Positions 1-8,154 of a stretch of DNA of 33,908 bases are shown here, piece after piece (within the stretch, counting starts at the first letter, position 1; the number at the start of each line of letters is the position of its first letter). Source of the stretch: Pseudomonadota bacterium (GTDB lineage: Bacteria; Bdellovibrionota_B; Oligoflexia; Silvanigrellales; Silvanigrellaceae); assembly GCA_009926615.1 (NCBI GenBank), contig RFOM01000037.1:1-33908 (forward strand). Direction: 5' to 3'. A program made the position numbers and the translations under genes. A model generated the notes under the pieces. It made no database searches. It saw nothing but the letters and a program-made list of their open reading frames with translations, and was not told the origin of the DNA.

Positions 1-195
1 GCCTGAGCCGGCGGCGCGGGTGGTGCAGGAGGCGCAGGTGGTGCCGGTGGAGCTGGAGGTGTTGCAGCCGGAGCAGCCGCAGCAGGCGGAGGCGGCGGTG
101 GAGTTGGTGGTTTAGCTGCAGCCTGAGCCGGCGGCGCGGGTGGTGCAGGAGGCGCGGGTGGTGCCGGTGGAGCCGGAGGTGTTGCAGCCGGAGCA
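1..195. repeat. 120-bp period direct repeat coding PPA tracts
   Basis: Bases 1-75 and 121-195 are the same except at two positions (36/156 and 54/174). The segment 76-120 between them codes the KPPTPPPPPP spacer. The repeat may continue beyond the left edge. It lies inside the Pro/Ala-rich gene and keeps its frame, because 120 is divisible by 3. Confidence 0.9.
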
Positions 196-455
196 TGAAT
201 TGTCGCGGCGGTCCGCTCGCCGGTGATCGAAGATTCACTTTGTGAAAAACTAAATTCAACAGTGTTTTCCTGAGAGGAGTTGGCAGCCGCCTTGGCGGAA
301 GGTGCTGCAGCCGGAGCGGGCGCCTGAGTTTTGTCACTGTCGAAATTTCCTTTCGACAGACCGCGCTCCATTTCCGTAAGGTAACGATCAAGCCGACGGG
401 CAATCCGCCGGACGATCAGTTCCTCAGACTCTTTTCTGTCGCTTGCGCGATGCAT
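1..455 (-). CDS. Pro/Ala-rich low-complexity protein (partial, 3' end outside window)
   Basis: This reading frame runs off the left edge, so only the first 151 codons are visible. The start is ATG at 455, with AAGGAGA about 10 nt upstream. Residues 1-35 are charged and probably helical (starting MHRASDRKESEELIVRRIAR). A Ser/Ala/Gln linker follows, then from about residue 88 a run of PPA triplets interrupted by a QAAAKPPTPPPPPPAAAA spacer. The PPA block appears twice at DNA level with a 120-base period. There is no signal peptide in the visible part. Such Pro/Ala tracts usually act as extended linkers or protein-binding spacers; the function is unknown. It is divergent from gspL, with a 239-base gap holding a candidate promoter. 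I am confident that it is coding and have no family assignment. Confidence 0.75.
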   Translation of the reverse strand, partial: MHRASDRKESEELIVRRIARRLDRYLTEMERGLSKGNFDSDKTQAPAPAAAPSAKAAANSSQENTVEFSFSQSESSITGERTAATIHAPAATPPAPPAPPAPPAPPAPPAQAAAKPPTPPPPPPAAAAPAATPPAPPAPPAPPAPPAPPAQ

Positions 456-612
456 AAAACGCCGTTCTCCTTGCAAGAAAGTCACCGGCAGAAGAATATT
501 ACCAATGTGTGTCAACGATGGACAGTAGCCGGACTTGACGGAGTTGATCGATTGTCGCCCCGTTGATGACATTGCCATTGTATTGGCACAACCGGATCCC
601 GCCGGCTTCGGT

Positions 613-618
613 TATAAT
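613..618 (+). promoter_or_regulatory. Candidate -10 box for the gspL operon
   Basis: A perfect TATAAT lies 77 bases upstream of the gspL start, in the divergent intergenic region. No convincing -35 box sits 16-18 bases upstream: TTGGCA at 583-588 is 24 bases away, which is too far. Activator-dependent transcription, or a chance match, are both possible. Confidence 0.35.
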
Positions 619-623
619 TACAG

Positions 624-639
624 GGTTAATGGATTAACC
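624..639. promoter_or_regulatory. 16-bp palindrome, operator-like, at the gspL promoter
   Basis: GGTTAAT-GG-ATTAACC is a perfect inverted repeat with 7-base arms, starting 5 bases after the TATAAT. It would therefore cover the predicted transcription start of gspL. A dimeric repressor site is the natural reading, but no regulator is known. Confidence 0.4.
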
Positions 640-694
640 GGCTCGTTTTGAACACAGAGTTTCCTCCGGAATAAAAAAGGAGAGAAAGACCGCG

Positions 695-2392
695 ATGCAA
701 AAAATACTCGGACTGGACTTTGGGAGTTACAGCATAAAGGCTGTGGAGATAACCCAGACATTCAACGCTTATAAAGTAGAGCGTTTTTACGAAGTAGCGG
801 TACCTGAGATCGACGGTATCGATCCGGAGGCTGTTGAGTACACGGCCATTCGTCAGCTGTTCAATGAAAACTCCATCGATTACGACCGCACGTATACGGC
901 AATGAACGGCCTGATGGTCTCCACGAGAACATTCAATTTTCAAAACGTCAAAAAACGGGATGTACCTCTTGTTCTTCAAAATGAACTCGAAACAAATGCG
1001 CCGTTTAACCTTGAAGACACCATTATCGATCAGCAGGTTTTGGATATCTCGGACGGAATCACCAACGTTCTGTCCGCCATGTGCAAAAAAGAGAACATCG
1101 AAGGTTTTCTGAATGCGCTCAAAGATATGGAGATCGAACCCAAAGTCATCGACGTTGATTATCTGACCTATACAAATCTCATTCCGTTCCTCGACACCGG
1201 AGATGTCCGATCGGGCGGTCCTGCAATGTCGCGCAATCCCGTATGGGATCCGGGTGACCGCTGCAAGTTGATACTTGATATAGGTCATCTCAAGACAGCC
1301 ATGATTCTTTTCAACAACAATAAATTTATTACCGCCCGCACCATTCGGATGGGCGGACGTTACATTACCGAAATGCTCTCGAAAGGGATGGGCGTTTCAT
1401 TCGGAGAAGCACAACGGCTCAAACATGCGGTCAGTTATCTGGAATACAAGCCGGAGAGCAAAGCGGCCGAAGGATACGAACGGGAATTTGCGGTAGCGCA
1501 GCAGATGGGAATGGCTGCAACCGATCTTGTGAAAGAAATCATCAGAACGCTTCATTCATTCAAGGCGCAGGAGCGTCTTATTCCCTCGCAGATTATTGTG
1601 ACGGGCGGTACTGCATGCATCAGAAATATCGCTCAGTTTCTTGAGGAATCGATCGAAATTCCAATCAGGATCATGAACTTCGACGAAGAGCGCCTGAGAC
1701 TTGACGAAAATGATACGGACAAAGTCACGATTCTTTCGCAGGCGCTGGCAATCGGCATGAGAGGAGTTCCGGGTAAAACCAACTCACAGATCAATCTGCG
1801 CAAGGGCGAACTGGCTCTTGTGGGCAGCTACGATGCAGTCTTCCGGCAGATTTCAAATATTTCGCTGCTTGCCATGGGATTGGTTATTTGTCTTGTCGGA
1901 AGTTACGGACTCCGCTGGTGGCTGTATTCAGAACAGATTGAGACAATGAAAAAGCAGTTTCAAACTGAATTTAAAGCGGCGATGGGCGGCGAGGATAAAA
2001 AATTATCCGGAATTACGAGCAAGTCGGGATGGGAGATTCAGGAATATTCCAAAGCGGCATTTTCTCTGATGGATCAGGATTTGCGTGCAAAGAAGGAAGC
2101 CATCAACGGTTTTGTGAATATCAAAAGTGCGGTGCCGCTGAAGGTTCTCAAAGAAGTGTCGCAGGCACTTAGCAAAGACATAACGCTGGATATCACAAAT
2201 TTTCATGTGAGGCTTAATGGAACTGTCGATATCGAAGGCGAGACTGTGGATATCCCTACCGCCGAAAAAATCGGAGATGAACTCAAGAAAGTAAAAATCT
2301 TCGAAAACGTAAAAGTGAGCAACCCTGAGAAAGCCACCGGTTCCAACAAAACGAGATTTAGTCTCAGTGCAACGGTAAAAGAGGTGAACTGA
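695..2392 (+). CDS. gspL: Type II secretion system protein GspL (PilM-like actin fold)
   Basis: This is an inner-membrane platform component of the type II secretion system; in known systems GspL links the cytoplasmic ATPase GspE to GspM. The N-terminal part, roughly residues 1-360, has the actin-like/PilM look: LGLDFGSYSIKAVEI at the start, LILDIGHLKTAMILF near residue 190 and IIVTGGTACIRNIAQFLE near 305. One membrane helix follows at about 387-406 (ISLLAMGLVICLVGSYG), then a periplasmic region of about 160 residues that fits the ferredoxin-like end of GspL/PilN. ATG 695 has AAGGAGAG about 10 bases upstream. The gspM start lies one base past this stop. PilM of type IV pili is the main alternative. 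The downstream gspM and gspN favour type II secretion. Confidence 0.8.
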   Translation: MQKILGLDFGSYSIKAVEITQTFNAYKVERFYEVAVPEIDGIDPEAVEYTAIRQLFNENSIDYDRTYTAMNGLMVSTRTFNFQNVKKRDVPLVLQNELETNAPFNLEDTIIDQQVLDISDGITNVLSAMCKKENIEGFLNALKDMEIEPKVIDVDYLTYTNLIPFLDTGDVRSGGPAMSRNPVWDPGDRCKLILDIGHLKTAMILFNNNKFITARTIRMGGRYITEMLSKGMGVSFGEAQRLKHAVSYLEYKPESKAAEGYEREFAVAQQMGMAATDLVKEIIRTLHSFKAQERLIPSQIIVTGGTACIRNIAQFLEESIEIPIRIMNFDEERLRLDENDTDKVTILSQALAIGMRGVPGKTNSQINLRKGELALVGSYDAVFRQISNISLLAMGLVICLVGSYGLRWWLYSEQIETMKKQFQTEFKAAMGGEDKKLSGITSKSGWEIQEYSKAAFSLMDQDLRAKKEAINGFVNIKSAVPLKVLKEVSQALSKDITLDITNFHVRLNGTVDIEGETVDIPTAEKIGDELKKVKIFENVKVSNPEKATGSNKTRFSLSATVKEVN

Positions 2393-2393
2393 A

Positions 2394-3077
2394 ATGAATT
2401 TGCCTGCAAATGCCATTCAGGATGGAAATCAGACTGATATACCGAAGTGGCTGTTGCCTGTCCGCGATTTTGTATTCGGCAAGCAGAATGAGCGAATCGA
2501 ATATTTCATGGACAGCTATTTCAAGCTGCCTGCGGAAGGAAGGACCGGAGTTATCGCGGGAGCTTTTCTTTTCGGGGGACTGACAATATTTGCGCTGATC
2601 GCGATGTATTTATCGGCACTCACCGGTCTGCAGAATCAGCTCGACGCATCATTTGCCGCGATTAACACCCTGCGGGCAAAGCAGGTTGAATATACTGTGG
2701 CGAAGAAGAGGTTTGATGAGCTGAAAAACCGAATCGGAAAAATTACGGCTACGGTCAAGATGACCTCAACAATTGACGGCAAAATAAAATCCATCGGCAT
2801 GGAGCCTGAAAACGGAAGAATCTCACGGGCTGACAAACCTTCATCGGAAAAGGACTTCATCAGAAGTTCACCCGCTCTGTCCGAAACATACAAGACATCC
2901 AGATCCGAGTTCCGCGTCAATAACATCAGTCTTAAAAAGATTATCGACTTGGTCATTGCCATTGAGTCGGATGAATCTCTGCTCAGAGTTACTGATTTGA
3001 GAATCAAGGGAATATACGGAACAAAGCTGTTCTTTGAATCAAATTTTACGGTCGACGGTTTCGAACTGAAACAGTGA
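2394..3077 (+). CDS. gspM: Type II secretion system protein GspM-like
   Basis: This 227-residue protein has a cytoplasmic N-terminus, one membrane helix at about residues 50-72 (VIAGAFLFGGLTIFALIAMY), a coiled-coil-prone stretch at about 80-120 and a small periplasmic domain ending in FTVDGFELKQ. That layout is the one known for GspM/PilO-like proteins, which pair with GspL in the inner membrane. Sequence motifs are weak, so the call rests on topology and on the position between gspL and gspN. The start ATG lies one base after the gspL stop; the GAGGTG 8 bases upstream is inside gspL, so translation is probably coupled. Confidence 0.7.
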   Translation: MNLPANAIQDGNQTDIPKWLLPVRDFVFGKQNERIEYFMDSYFKLPAEGRTGVIAGAFLFGGLTIFALIAMYLSALTGLQNQLDASFAAINTLRAKQVEYTVAKKRFDELKNRIGKITATVKMTSTIDGKIKSIGMEPENGRISRADKPSSEKDFIRSSPALSETYKTSRSEFRVNNISLKKIIDLVIAIESDESLLRVTDLRIKGIYGTKLFFESNFTVDGFELKQ

Positions 3078-3101
3078 CAAATAAGACGGAGCTTTCGAAC
3101 C

Positions 3102-4244
3102 ATGGAAAAAACAACTCCCCAGAGCAGTCTTATTGTTGAGGACCTGCCTGTACTCAATCCGGTCATGGAAGCCGAAGACGAGGTCGCTGAAGCCTCAAGT
3201 GTTTCGATGCGTTCACAATTCGGGTCCGATTCTTGGGGCGAATCGGCTGTACCGAGATCAAAAAGGGGCAAAAGATACAAAGTCTATGCGATTTACGGAC
3301 TTGTCGGAATTCTCTCGTTCATTCTGTTTCTGTATTTCTCGTTTCCGATGAATGTCGTTAAAGAAGTGGCCATCAGTAAATTAAATGAGTCGTTTATTCA
3401 GAGCAAAGTTCCGATTCGCGTCAGCATAGCGGGATTGAAAATGAAATTTCCGCTGGGTGTTCAGCTGGAGAATATGGAGATTGCCAACGTCAACGATTCG
3501 AGTGCCGGAATCAAAATCGGACGCGCAGTTGCAAGTGTGAGTCTGATTCCTGTTCTGTGGGGAAATGTCGAGGCAGAAGCGCTCGTAACCCAGACCGGCG
3601 GTACTCTTGTTGTCAAATACAACAACAAGATTTCTTCTCTCGTAAAAATGGCAAATTCGCGGAATATGAAAATTCCCTCCGGAAAGATAGACGTTGATTT
3701 CAAAAACTTCGAAATTAGTTCTTTCGTGGCGAACGCACTCGCATATGTCAGGTCCGGCAATGATCCGCAGCTGGCATTCATCATGCCGCTGCTGCGTCTG
3801 AACGTATCCGGCGCACTTCAGGGCTATGCAAAGCTGGTATTGCCCGAAGTTTCCGACTCGCTTGAGAAAATGACCGCAGACACGGACGTGTCGGTCAAAA
3901 AGGCTGTTTTCAAGCTTGACGACGAGACTTTGGGAATTGATGCACAGGAATTTTCAGCTGCAAGATTGAAAATAAAACTTGCCAAAAAGTCGGTAGAGAT
4001 TATGCCTGATACAAAATTCGAAGCCAAAGACATTGCCCTAAACTTGGCAGGTCGTATGAATGTCTCCGATAATATGGGTATTAATGATGTTAATCTCAAA
4101 ATCGGACTCGGACTTAATGGTAAAGTTGAGTCAAACTTCTCTTCCGTGTTTATTTCGCTCCTGAAATGCGATTTTTCGAAATTTGCAAACGGCAGACTTG
4201 AAGCTGAATTAACCGGAACATTTGGTGCTCTCACCTGTAAATAA
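3102..4244 (+). CDS. gspN: Type II secretion system protein GspN
   Basis: This 380-residue protein has a cytoplasmic N-terminal tail of about 60 residues, one membrane anchor at about 62-85 (IYGLVGILSFILFLYFSFP) and a long beta-rich periplasmic domain. The segment just after the membrane, with KFPLGVQLENMEIAN and a later VEAEALVTQTGGTL, resembles the GspN/AsmA-like fold of delta-type type II systems. ATG 3102 is preceded by CGGAG about 10 bases upstream, 24 bases after gspM. In these bacteria gspN commonly closes the gspL-M-N block. The N-terminal acidic extension is longer than I expect for the family. The exact role of GspN in secretion is not settled. Confidence 0.7.
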   Translation: MEKTTPQSSLIVEDLPVLNPVMEAEDEVAEASSVSMRSQFGSDSWGESAVPRSKRGKRYKVYAIYGLVGILSFILFLYFSFPMNVVKEVAISKLNESFIQSKVPIRVSIAGLKMKFPLGVQLENMEIANVNDSSAGIKIGRAVASVSLIPVLWGNVEAEALVTQTGGTLVVKYNNKISSLVKMANSRNMKIPSGKIDVDFKNFEISSFVANALAYVRSGNDPQLAFIMPLLRLNVSGALQGYAKLVLPEVSDSLEKMTADTDVSVKKAVFKLDDETLGIDAQEFSAARLKIKLAKKSVEIMPDTKFEAKDIALNLAGRMNVSDNMGINDVNLKIGLGLNGKVESNFSSVFISLLKCDFSKFANGRLEAELTGTFGALTCK

Positions 4245-4263
4245 GACCTTCGAGGGGGTGCTC

Positions 4264-5319
4264 ATGGCTCATTGCAAACGGCCCGCATCTTCATGTGACC
4301 CTTCTTTATTTGTCCGTGTTTGTTTTCTGGTTGTTTGTTTTTCGTTTTCTTCCGGTTTTGAAGTCAGGGCTGAAGAGTTGACGGCACATCCCGAGCAGCA
4401 GTTCATTCCAAAGCTGGGCTCCGGATTTCCGCTTTCCGTGCGGGATCTTGCTGAGCGTTTTAATTTCTCCGGTGTCATTGATTATCAAATCGGAGATGAA
4501 TGGGGAAAAAAGAAGATTGATTCTTCCGGATTGCCGCAAAGTGATTCTGTTTTGGTCCGTGCAGTTCAGGCCACAGCGTTGTTCAATTCAGCTACGGCAT
4601 TTTATCTCGGAAAGTTTTCGGGTCAGCATTTGATGGCAACAAACCATCACGTGCTGGAAACAGATGCCGGCTGCAGCGGCCGGACAGTAAATTTTACAAT
4701 CAGACAGAAAAAGTATCGTTGCCGTGAAATGATTGGTTCTTGGCCTGAAATCGATTTCGCGATTTTTACTTTGGATGCTTCCGACTCTGCCGATGCGGAC
4801 CTCAGACCGTTTGCGAGTCTCGTTGATTTTGTAAATCCCGTCGCTGAAAATATGCAATTGCTGACAGCCGGATACGGCATTGCGGGCAACACGGCCAGAA
4901 ATCTGATGGTGAATCAAAACGCCGATTGTCGCGTTGTTTCAGGACAGGATGAATTCAGATTTATGGCCGATCCGGACCAGTACAATCCGGCCTCATACCG
5001 TGCGTGGTCATTTGCGACCGGATGCAGTGTCTCTCACGGTGATTCAGGTTCCGCAATTGTTGCACGAAATTCGGGTAAGGTTATTGGCCTTGTATGGACC
5101 GGCGCAATTCCCAAGGAGCCGAAAATACAAAACTCGCGCTACATAAGAGATTTGCAGGACCGGAAGGATGAGGAAGTCTGGAGTCTGCTCACCTACGCGG
5201 TTCCGGCCTCAAAAATAAAGCAGAAGCTTGAGAAAGTTGTTGAGACTGACGGCATTGCTCAGCGGCACAAACAGTCTGTCAGAGCGTTTTTATCCGGCCT
5301 GCAGGAGATCAGCTTTTAA
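4264..5319 (+). CDS. Exported trypsin-like serine protease (S1 family)
   Basis: This 351-residue protein has a signal peptide (hydrophobic core FVRVCFLVVCFSFSSGF, likely cut near VRA-EE) followed by a chymotrypsin-fold protease. The triad can be read as His129 in ATNHHVL, Asp164 in EIDFAIFTLD and Ser261 in GDSGSAIV; the region after it, GKVIGLVWTG, is the usual S1 strand. ATG 4264 is chosen because GAGGGGG ends about 5 bases upstream; an in-frame TTG at 4222 inside gspN would put hydrophilic residues before the signal. It lies 19 bases after gspN on the same strand, which suggests it may be a substrate of the secretion system. Its 3' end overlaps the convergent amidase gene by 11 bases. Confidence 0.85.
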   Translation: MAHCKRPASSCDPSLFVRVCFLVVCFSFSSGFEVRAEELTAHPEQQFIPKLGSGFPLSVRDLAERFNFSGVIDYQIGDEWGKKKIDSSGLPQSDSVLVRAVQATALFNSATAFYLGKFSGQHLMATNHHVLETDAGCSGRTVNFTIRQKKYRCREMIGSWPEIDFAIFTLDASDSADADLRPFASLVDFVNPVAENMQLLTAGYGIAGNTARNLMVNQNADCRVVSGQDEFRFMADPDQYNPASYRAWSFATGCSVSHGDSGSAIVARNSGKVIGLVWTGAIPKEPKIQNSRYIRDLQDRKDEEVWSLLTYAVPASKIKQKLEKVVETDGIAQRHKQSVRAFLSGLQEISF

Positions 5320-6142
5320 AGACTCGGTCCTGCAATGCGGGCAGTCTGGCCCGTGCGCTGCTGAGTGTTTCTTTGTGTATCTCGGCTTCCAGAACTCCAA
5401 CATCTTCCTGAAGCTGGGCAACAACAGTTCCCCATGGATCAATCACCATTGAGTGACCCCAGTTGCGCTTTTTGCCTTCAGAGTGAAATCCGGTTTGGTT
5501 GCACGCAACGACAAAGCACTGGTTTTCAATGGCTCGGGCTCTTAAAAGAACTTCCCAGTGATCTTTGCCTGTCTGGTGCGTAAATGCTGCTGTTACAAAA
5601 AGAATATCGATTGCGCCGGAACGCGAGATTTCACGACGGACAATTTCAGGAAACCTCAGATCGTAGCAGACAATATTCATGCAGTGCCACTTGTCATCTC
5701 CCGACGGGATAACGAAAGTGCTGGTGTCCGAACCCTGTTCGAAAACGTCGGATTCGCAGTATAGCGGTTGGCCGTTGGAATCTTTCAGATTGAACAGGTG
5801 GACTTTGCGGTACACGTCGACCAGCGCTCCCTGCGAAGAGAATACAGTTGCGGTGTTGTATACCTTGTCGTCGCGTCCGGTTTTTTCGGCGTGGGTGCCG
5901 GCCACCAGATAAACATTATATTCTTTTGCCCACTGAGAAAGTTTCTTAAACAGTCCGTCTCCGAGATCATTCGCAGAATTCAGCCGGAGGTCGTCCCCCC
6001 CCATGACTGCGAAGACTTCGGGAAAGACTGCAACATGTGCGGAGTGAGTTGAAGGTTTCAATCTCTTGAGCATTTCCTCGGCGTACTGCGTGTTTTGGAC
6101 AATATCTTTGCCGGGGTTGGTTTGAATACAGCTGATTTTCAT
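5309..6142 (-). CDS. Nitrilase-superfamily amidase (Nit1-like, deaminated glutathione amidase type)
   Basis: This is a C-N hydrolase of 277 residues, the usual length for the Nit branch. The Glu-Lys-Cys triad is visible: Glu42 in VAVFPEVF, Lys113 in VYRKVHLF and Cys159 in VCYDLRFPE. The CYDLRFPE context and the LRARAIENQCFVVACNQ stretch fit the Nit1/NitFhit-type amidases that clear deaminated glutathione. Other omega-amidase substrates cannot be excluded. It probably acts in the cytoplasm, as no signal is seen. The start ATG is 12 bases after the stop of the lipoprotein gene, with only a weak GACGGA ribosome site, so it is likely expressed as the last gene of that operon. Confidence 0.85.
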   Translation of the reverse strand: MKISCIQTNPGKDIVQNTQYAEEMLKRLKPSTHSAHVAVFPEVFAVMGGDDLRLNSANDLGDGLFKKLSQWAKEYNVYLVAGTHAEKTGRDDKVYNTATVFSSQGALVDVYRKVHLFNLKDSNGQPLYCESDVFEQGSDTSTFVIPSGDDKWHCMNIVCYDLRFPEIVRREISRSGAIDILFVTAAFTHQTGKDHWEVLLRARAIENQCFVVACNQTGFHSEGKKRNWGHSMVIDPWGTVVAQLQEDVGVLEAEIHKETLSSARARLPALQDRVFKS

Positions 6143-6154
6143 AGATTATCCGTC

Positions 6155-6928
6155 TCAGCGCTTGGTTTTTAAGAAATTGCGCAGACGCTCGGCTTCTGTG
6201 GTTCCCGACTGACCGTCAATGCCATCCGCAATTGAGCCGACTTTACTCAGGCCCGAATCGGGATTGGACATGGACTCTGTTGCGTCCTTGCTTCCCTTAA
6301 GAGCGTTGTAGATCGTCAGAGCGTCCGAGTCACTGATCTGGTCGATTTTTTCCTCTGTCAGCTGTCCTGATGAATCACCGGCGGCTTTTTTTGCAACAGT
6401 GACCGCAAGTGTTGTTTGGGCAATTGCCAGTTGATAATTCTGTTCATCACTCCGTTGGTCTGCCGGAATGCTGCTCAGTGTCTGCACAGCTGCCTGCACG
6501 TTTGCAATATTATCCGCCGTGCCGGAGGGCAGTGCACCGCTGACCGCAGACCAGTCGGACTGCGATGCTGCGCTGCCCGCTGATATCGAGGTCCCGATTT
6601 TGAGAAGGTCAACCCCCGATTTTTTGAGATATGCATTTGCCAGCATTGAGCGGGCAGAAGCATCGTTCGGATTCTTTTTCAGATGTTCGTTCAAACTTGA
6701 AATTGCAGAATCGGTATCACCGTTTTCAAGAGCTGCCTGAGCTTTGTCGGTATCTGATCTTTTAACGGCATTGCTGAATACATTTCCCGATCCGCATGCA
6801 GTTATGCCCGACAAGCCTGCTGCCGCAAAAAATGCTGTCACCAGAAGAATGACTGTGTTTCGTGAGTTGCTTTTAAATTCGGTTTTTGCACCCGCTGTGA
6901 CAATGAGTTTGTCAGTGAGTTTTCTCAT
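6155..6928 (-). CDS. Lipoprotein with a TPR-like region
   Basis: This 257-residue protein has an N-terminal membrane segment ending in the lipobox ITAC, so Cys45 is the probable lipidation site; the n-region is unusually long. Residues of about 60-95 (AQAALENGDTDSAISSLNEHLKKNPNDASARSMLANAYL) read as one TPR-type helical pair. The rest is Ser/Ala/Asp-rich and probably helical. ATG 6928 is preferred over the upstream GTG 6937 because it forms an ATGA overlap with the stop of the preceding outer-membrane gene. Such lipoproteins often accompany a barrel protein. No specific family is recognised. Confidence 0.75.
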   Translation of the reverse strand: MRKLTDKLIVTAGAKTEFKSNSRNTVILLVTAFFAAAGLSGITACGSGNVFSNAVKRSDTDKAQAALENGDTDSAISSLNEHLKKNPNDASARSMLANAYLKKSGVDLLKIGTSISAGSAASQSDWSAVSGALPSGTADNIANVQAAVQTLSSIPADQRSDEQNYQLAIAQTTLAVTVAKKAAGDSSGQLTEEKIDQISDSDALTIYNALKGSKDATESMSNPDSGLSKVGSIADGIDGQSGTTEAERLRNFLKTKR

Positions 6929-8040
6929 TTCGTCCACCCCACAGTCAGTTTGCCGTAGTAGCTTCTGCTTTTTGAGTCACCCGGATATTTTCCAAGCTCT
7001 TCCGCGAATATTCCTGCATCCAGACGGATAATTTTAGTGTTGATAAAAACACCGTAGGTCGTATATCCCTGATTCAATCCGCCCTGCACACCTGCAATGC
7101 CTGCGAACGTTATTTCCGTGCCGAGGTGAAGTCGCTTGTAAAAATTCTGCTGAGACTTGTTCAAGACGTCATAAATATCGAGCGACATCCGTGCGCGGCT
7201 GTTTTTGGTACCGGGTTGGACAGTGAGTCCGAAATCGACCGTTTGCAGTTCCGGTGCAGGTCTTTGCGACTCGGATTTTCCGCCGACACCGTAGGAGAGT
7301 CCGAAGTTTCTGGCTACAAGCGCGATTTCGGGTGACGTATCTGTATCCGGAGTGAACATCGCTCCGATGTGAGCACCGACTCCGACTCCCCGTTTCATTA
7401 ACCCGTTGAGCATGGAATTGCCGCCGGAATCTTTGAATTTACTTTGCGCTTCAAGAGCATTGACGCTCAGGTTGGCTTCAGCCTTTTGCATGACAAGTCC
7501 GGTGGCACCGAGATGAAATTGTCCGCCTGCAAAACTGCGGCCCAATCCGTATGCAGCACCGACGCGTGCACTGCTGTTGACCGTTGCAACCGGCAGGCCC
7601 GAAAAAGGATCGTTTTTTATTGAAAGATGAAGATCGGCACGCTGAATAACAGCAAGAGCTGTTCGCCTGAAACTGGCGCCGCTTGCGTTTTGAATTCCGA
7701 GGCGAACCGGTTTTCCGACAACTCCGGAGACGATATCGAGCATGTTTTTGTTTGCGCTGACGTCTTTGTATATCTGCAGACCGTTGTCGCTTGCTTCAAT
7801 CTGCGGACTGACAATAACGATATCGCCGATCAGACTCTGGCTCCGTGCCAGAGCAGCAGGATTGTAGAAGAGAGCATCGATCCCTGTGACTTCGGAAATA
7901 CCGGCACCGCCGGACCCCAACAGAGGAGCCGAAAGATATTCCCGTCTGAGTTCGGAGCCCGCTGCAACATCGACACACATGGCTGTGAGGGCGACAGCGC
8001 AGCAGTGCGTGAGTTGAATTTTGAAATCGAAACGGGGCAT
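6925..8040 (-). CDS. Outer-membrane beta-barrel protein (PorV/TraF/FadL-like look)
   Basis: This 371-residue exported protein has a signal-like start (Lys/Arg, then CCAVALTAMCVDVAA). The motif GAGISEVTGIDALFYNPAALA just after the signal is typical of the PorV, TraF and FadL-like barrels, where the early segment forms the first strand and hatch. The remainder alternates in a way expected of strands and ends in YYGKLTVGW near the C-terminus, similar to a barrel assembly signal. The start MPRFDF at 8040 is chosen because GGAG lies 8 bases upstream; longer in-frame starts lack a ribosome site. It heads the operon with the lipoprotein and amidase. Substrate or role is unknown. Confidence 0.75.
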   Translation of the reverse strand: MPRFDFKIQLTHCCAVALTAMCVDVAAGSELRREYLSAPLLGSGGAGISEVTGIDALFYNPAALARSQSLIGDIVIVSPQIEASDNGLQIYKDVSANKNMLDIVSGVVGKPVRLGIQNASGASFRRTALAVIQRADLHLSIKNDPFSGLPVATVNSSARVGAAYGLGRSFAGGQFHLGATGLVMQKAEANLSVNALEAQSKFKDSGGNSMLNGLMKRGVGVGAHIGAMFTPDTDTSPEIALVARNFGLSYGVGGKSESQRPAPELQTVDFGLTVQPGTKNSRARMSLDIYDVLNKSQQNFYKRLHLGTEITFAGIAGVQGGLNQGYTTYGVFINTKIIRLDAGIFAEELGKYPGDSKSRSYYGKLTVGWTK

Positions 8041-8098
8041 TGTGAGGACTCCGATCATCTCCATTGGGTGTATCGGAGTTTCAGCCTGAAAAATCAGG
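8041..8098 (-). promoter_or_regulatory. Hairpin leader that covers the ribosome site of the barrel gene
   Basis: ACTCCGAT (8048-8055) and ATCGGAGT (8072-8079) are perfect 8-base inverted arms with a 16-base loop. On the minus strand the 3' arm contains GGAG, the only good Shine-Dalgarno sequence for the start at 8040, 8 bases away. A smaller hairpin, CCTGA-AAAA-TCAGG (8085-8098), lies just upstream. Further upstream a weak promoter-like pair is present (TTGACT on the minus strand at 8144-8149, AACATT 17 bases on). Confidence 0.5.
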
Positions 8099-8154
8099 AC
8101 CGACGTCAAAGGTTAGTCGGAATGTTCTTGTTGTTTAATTTACAGTCAATTAAA

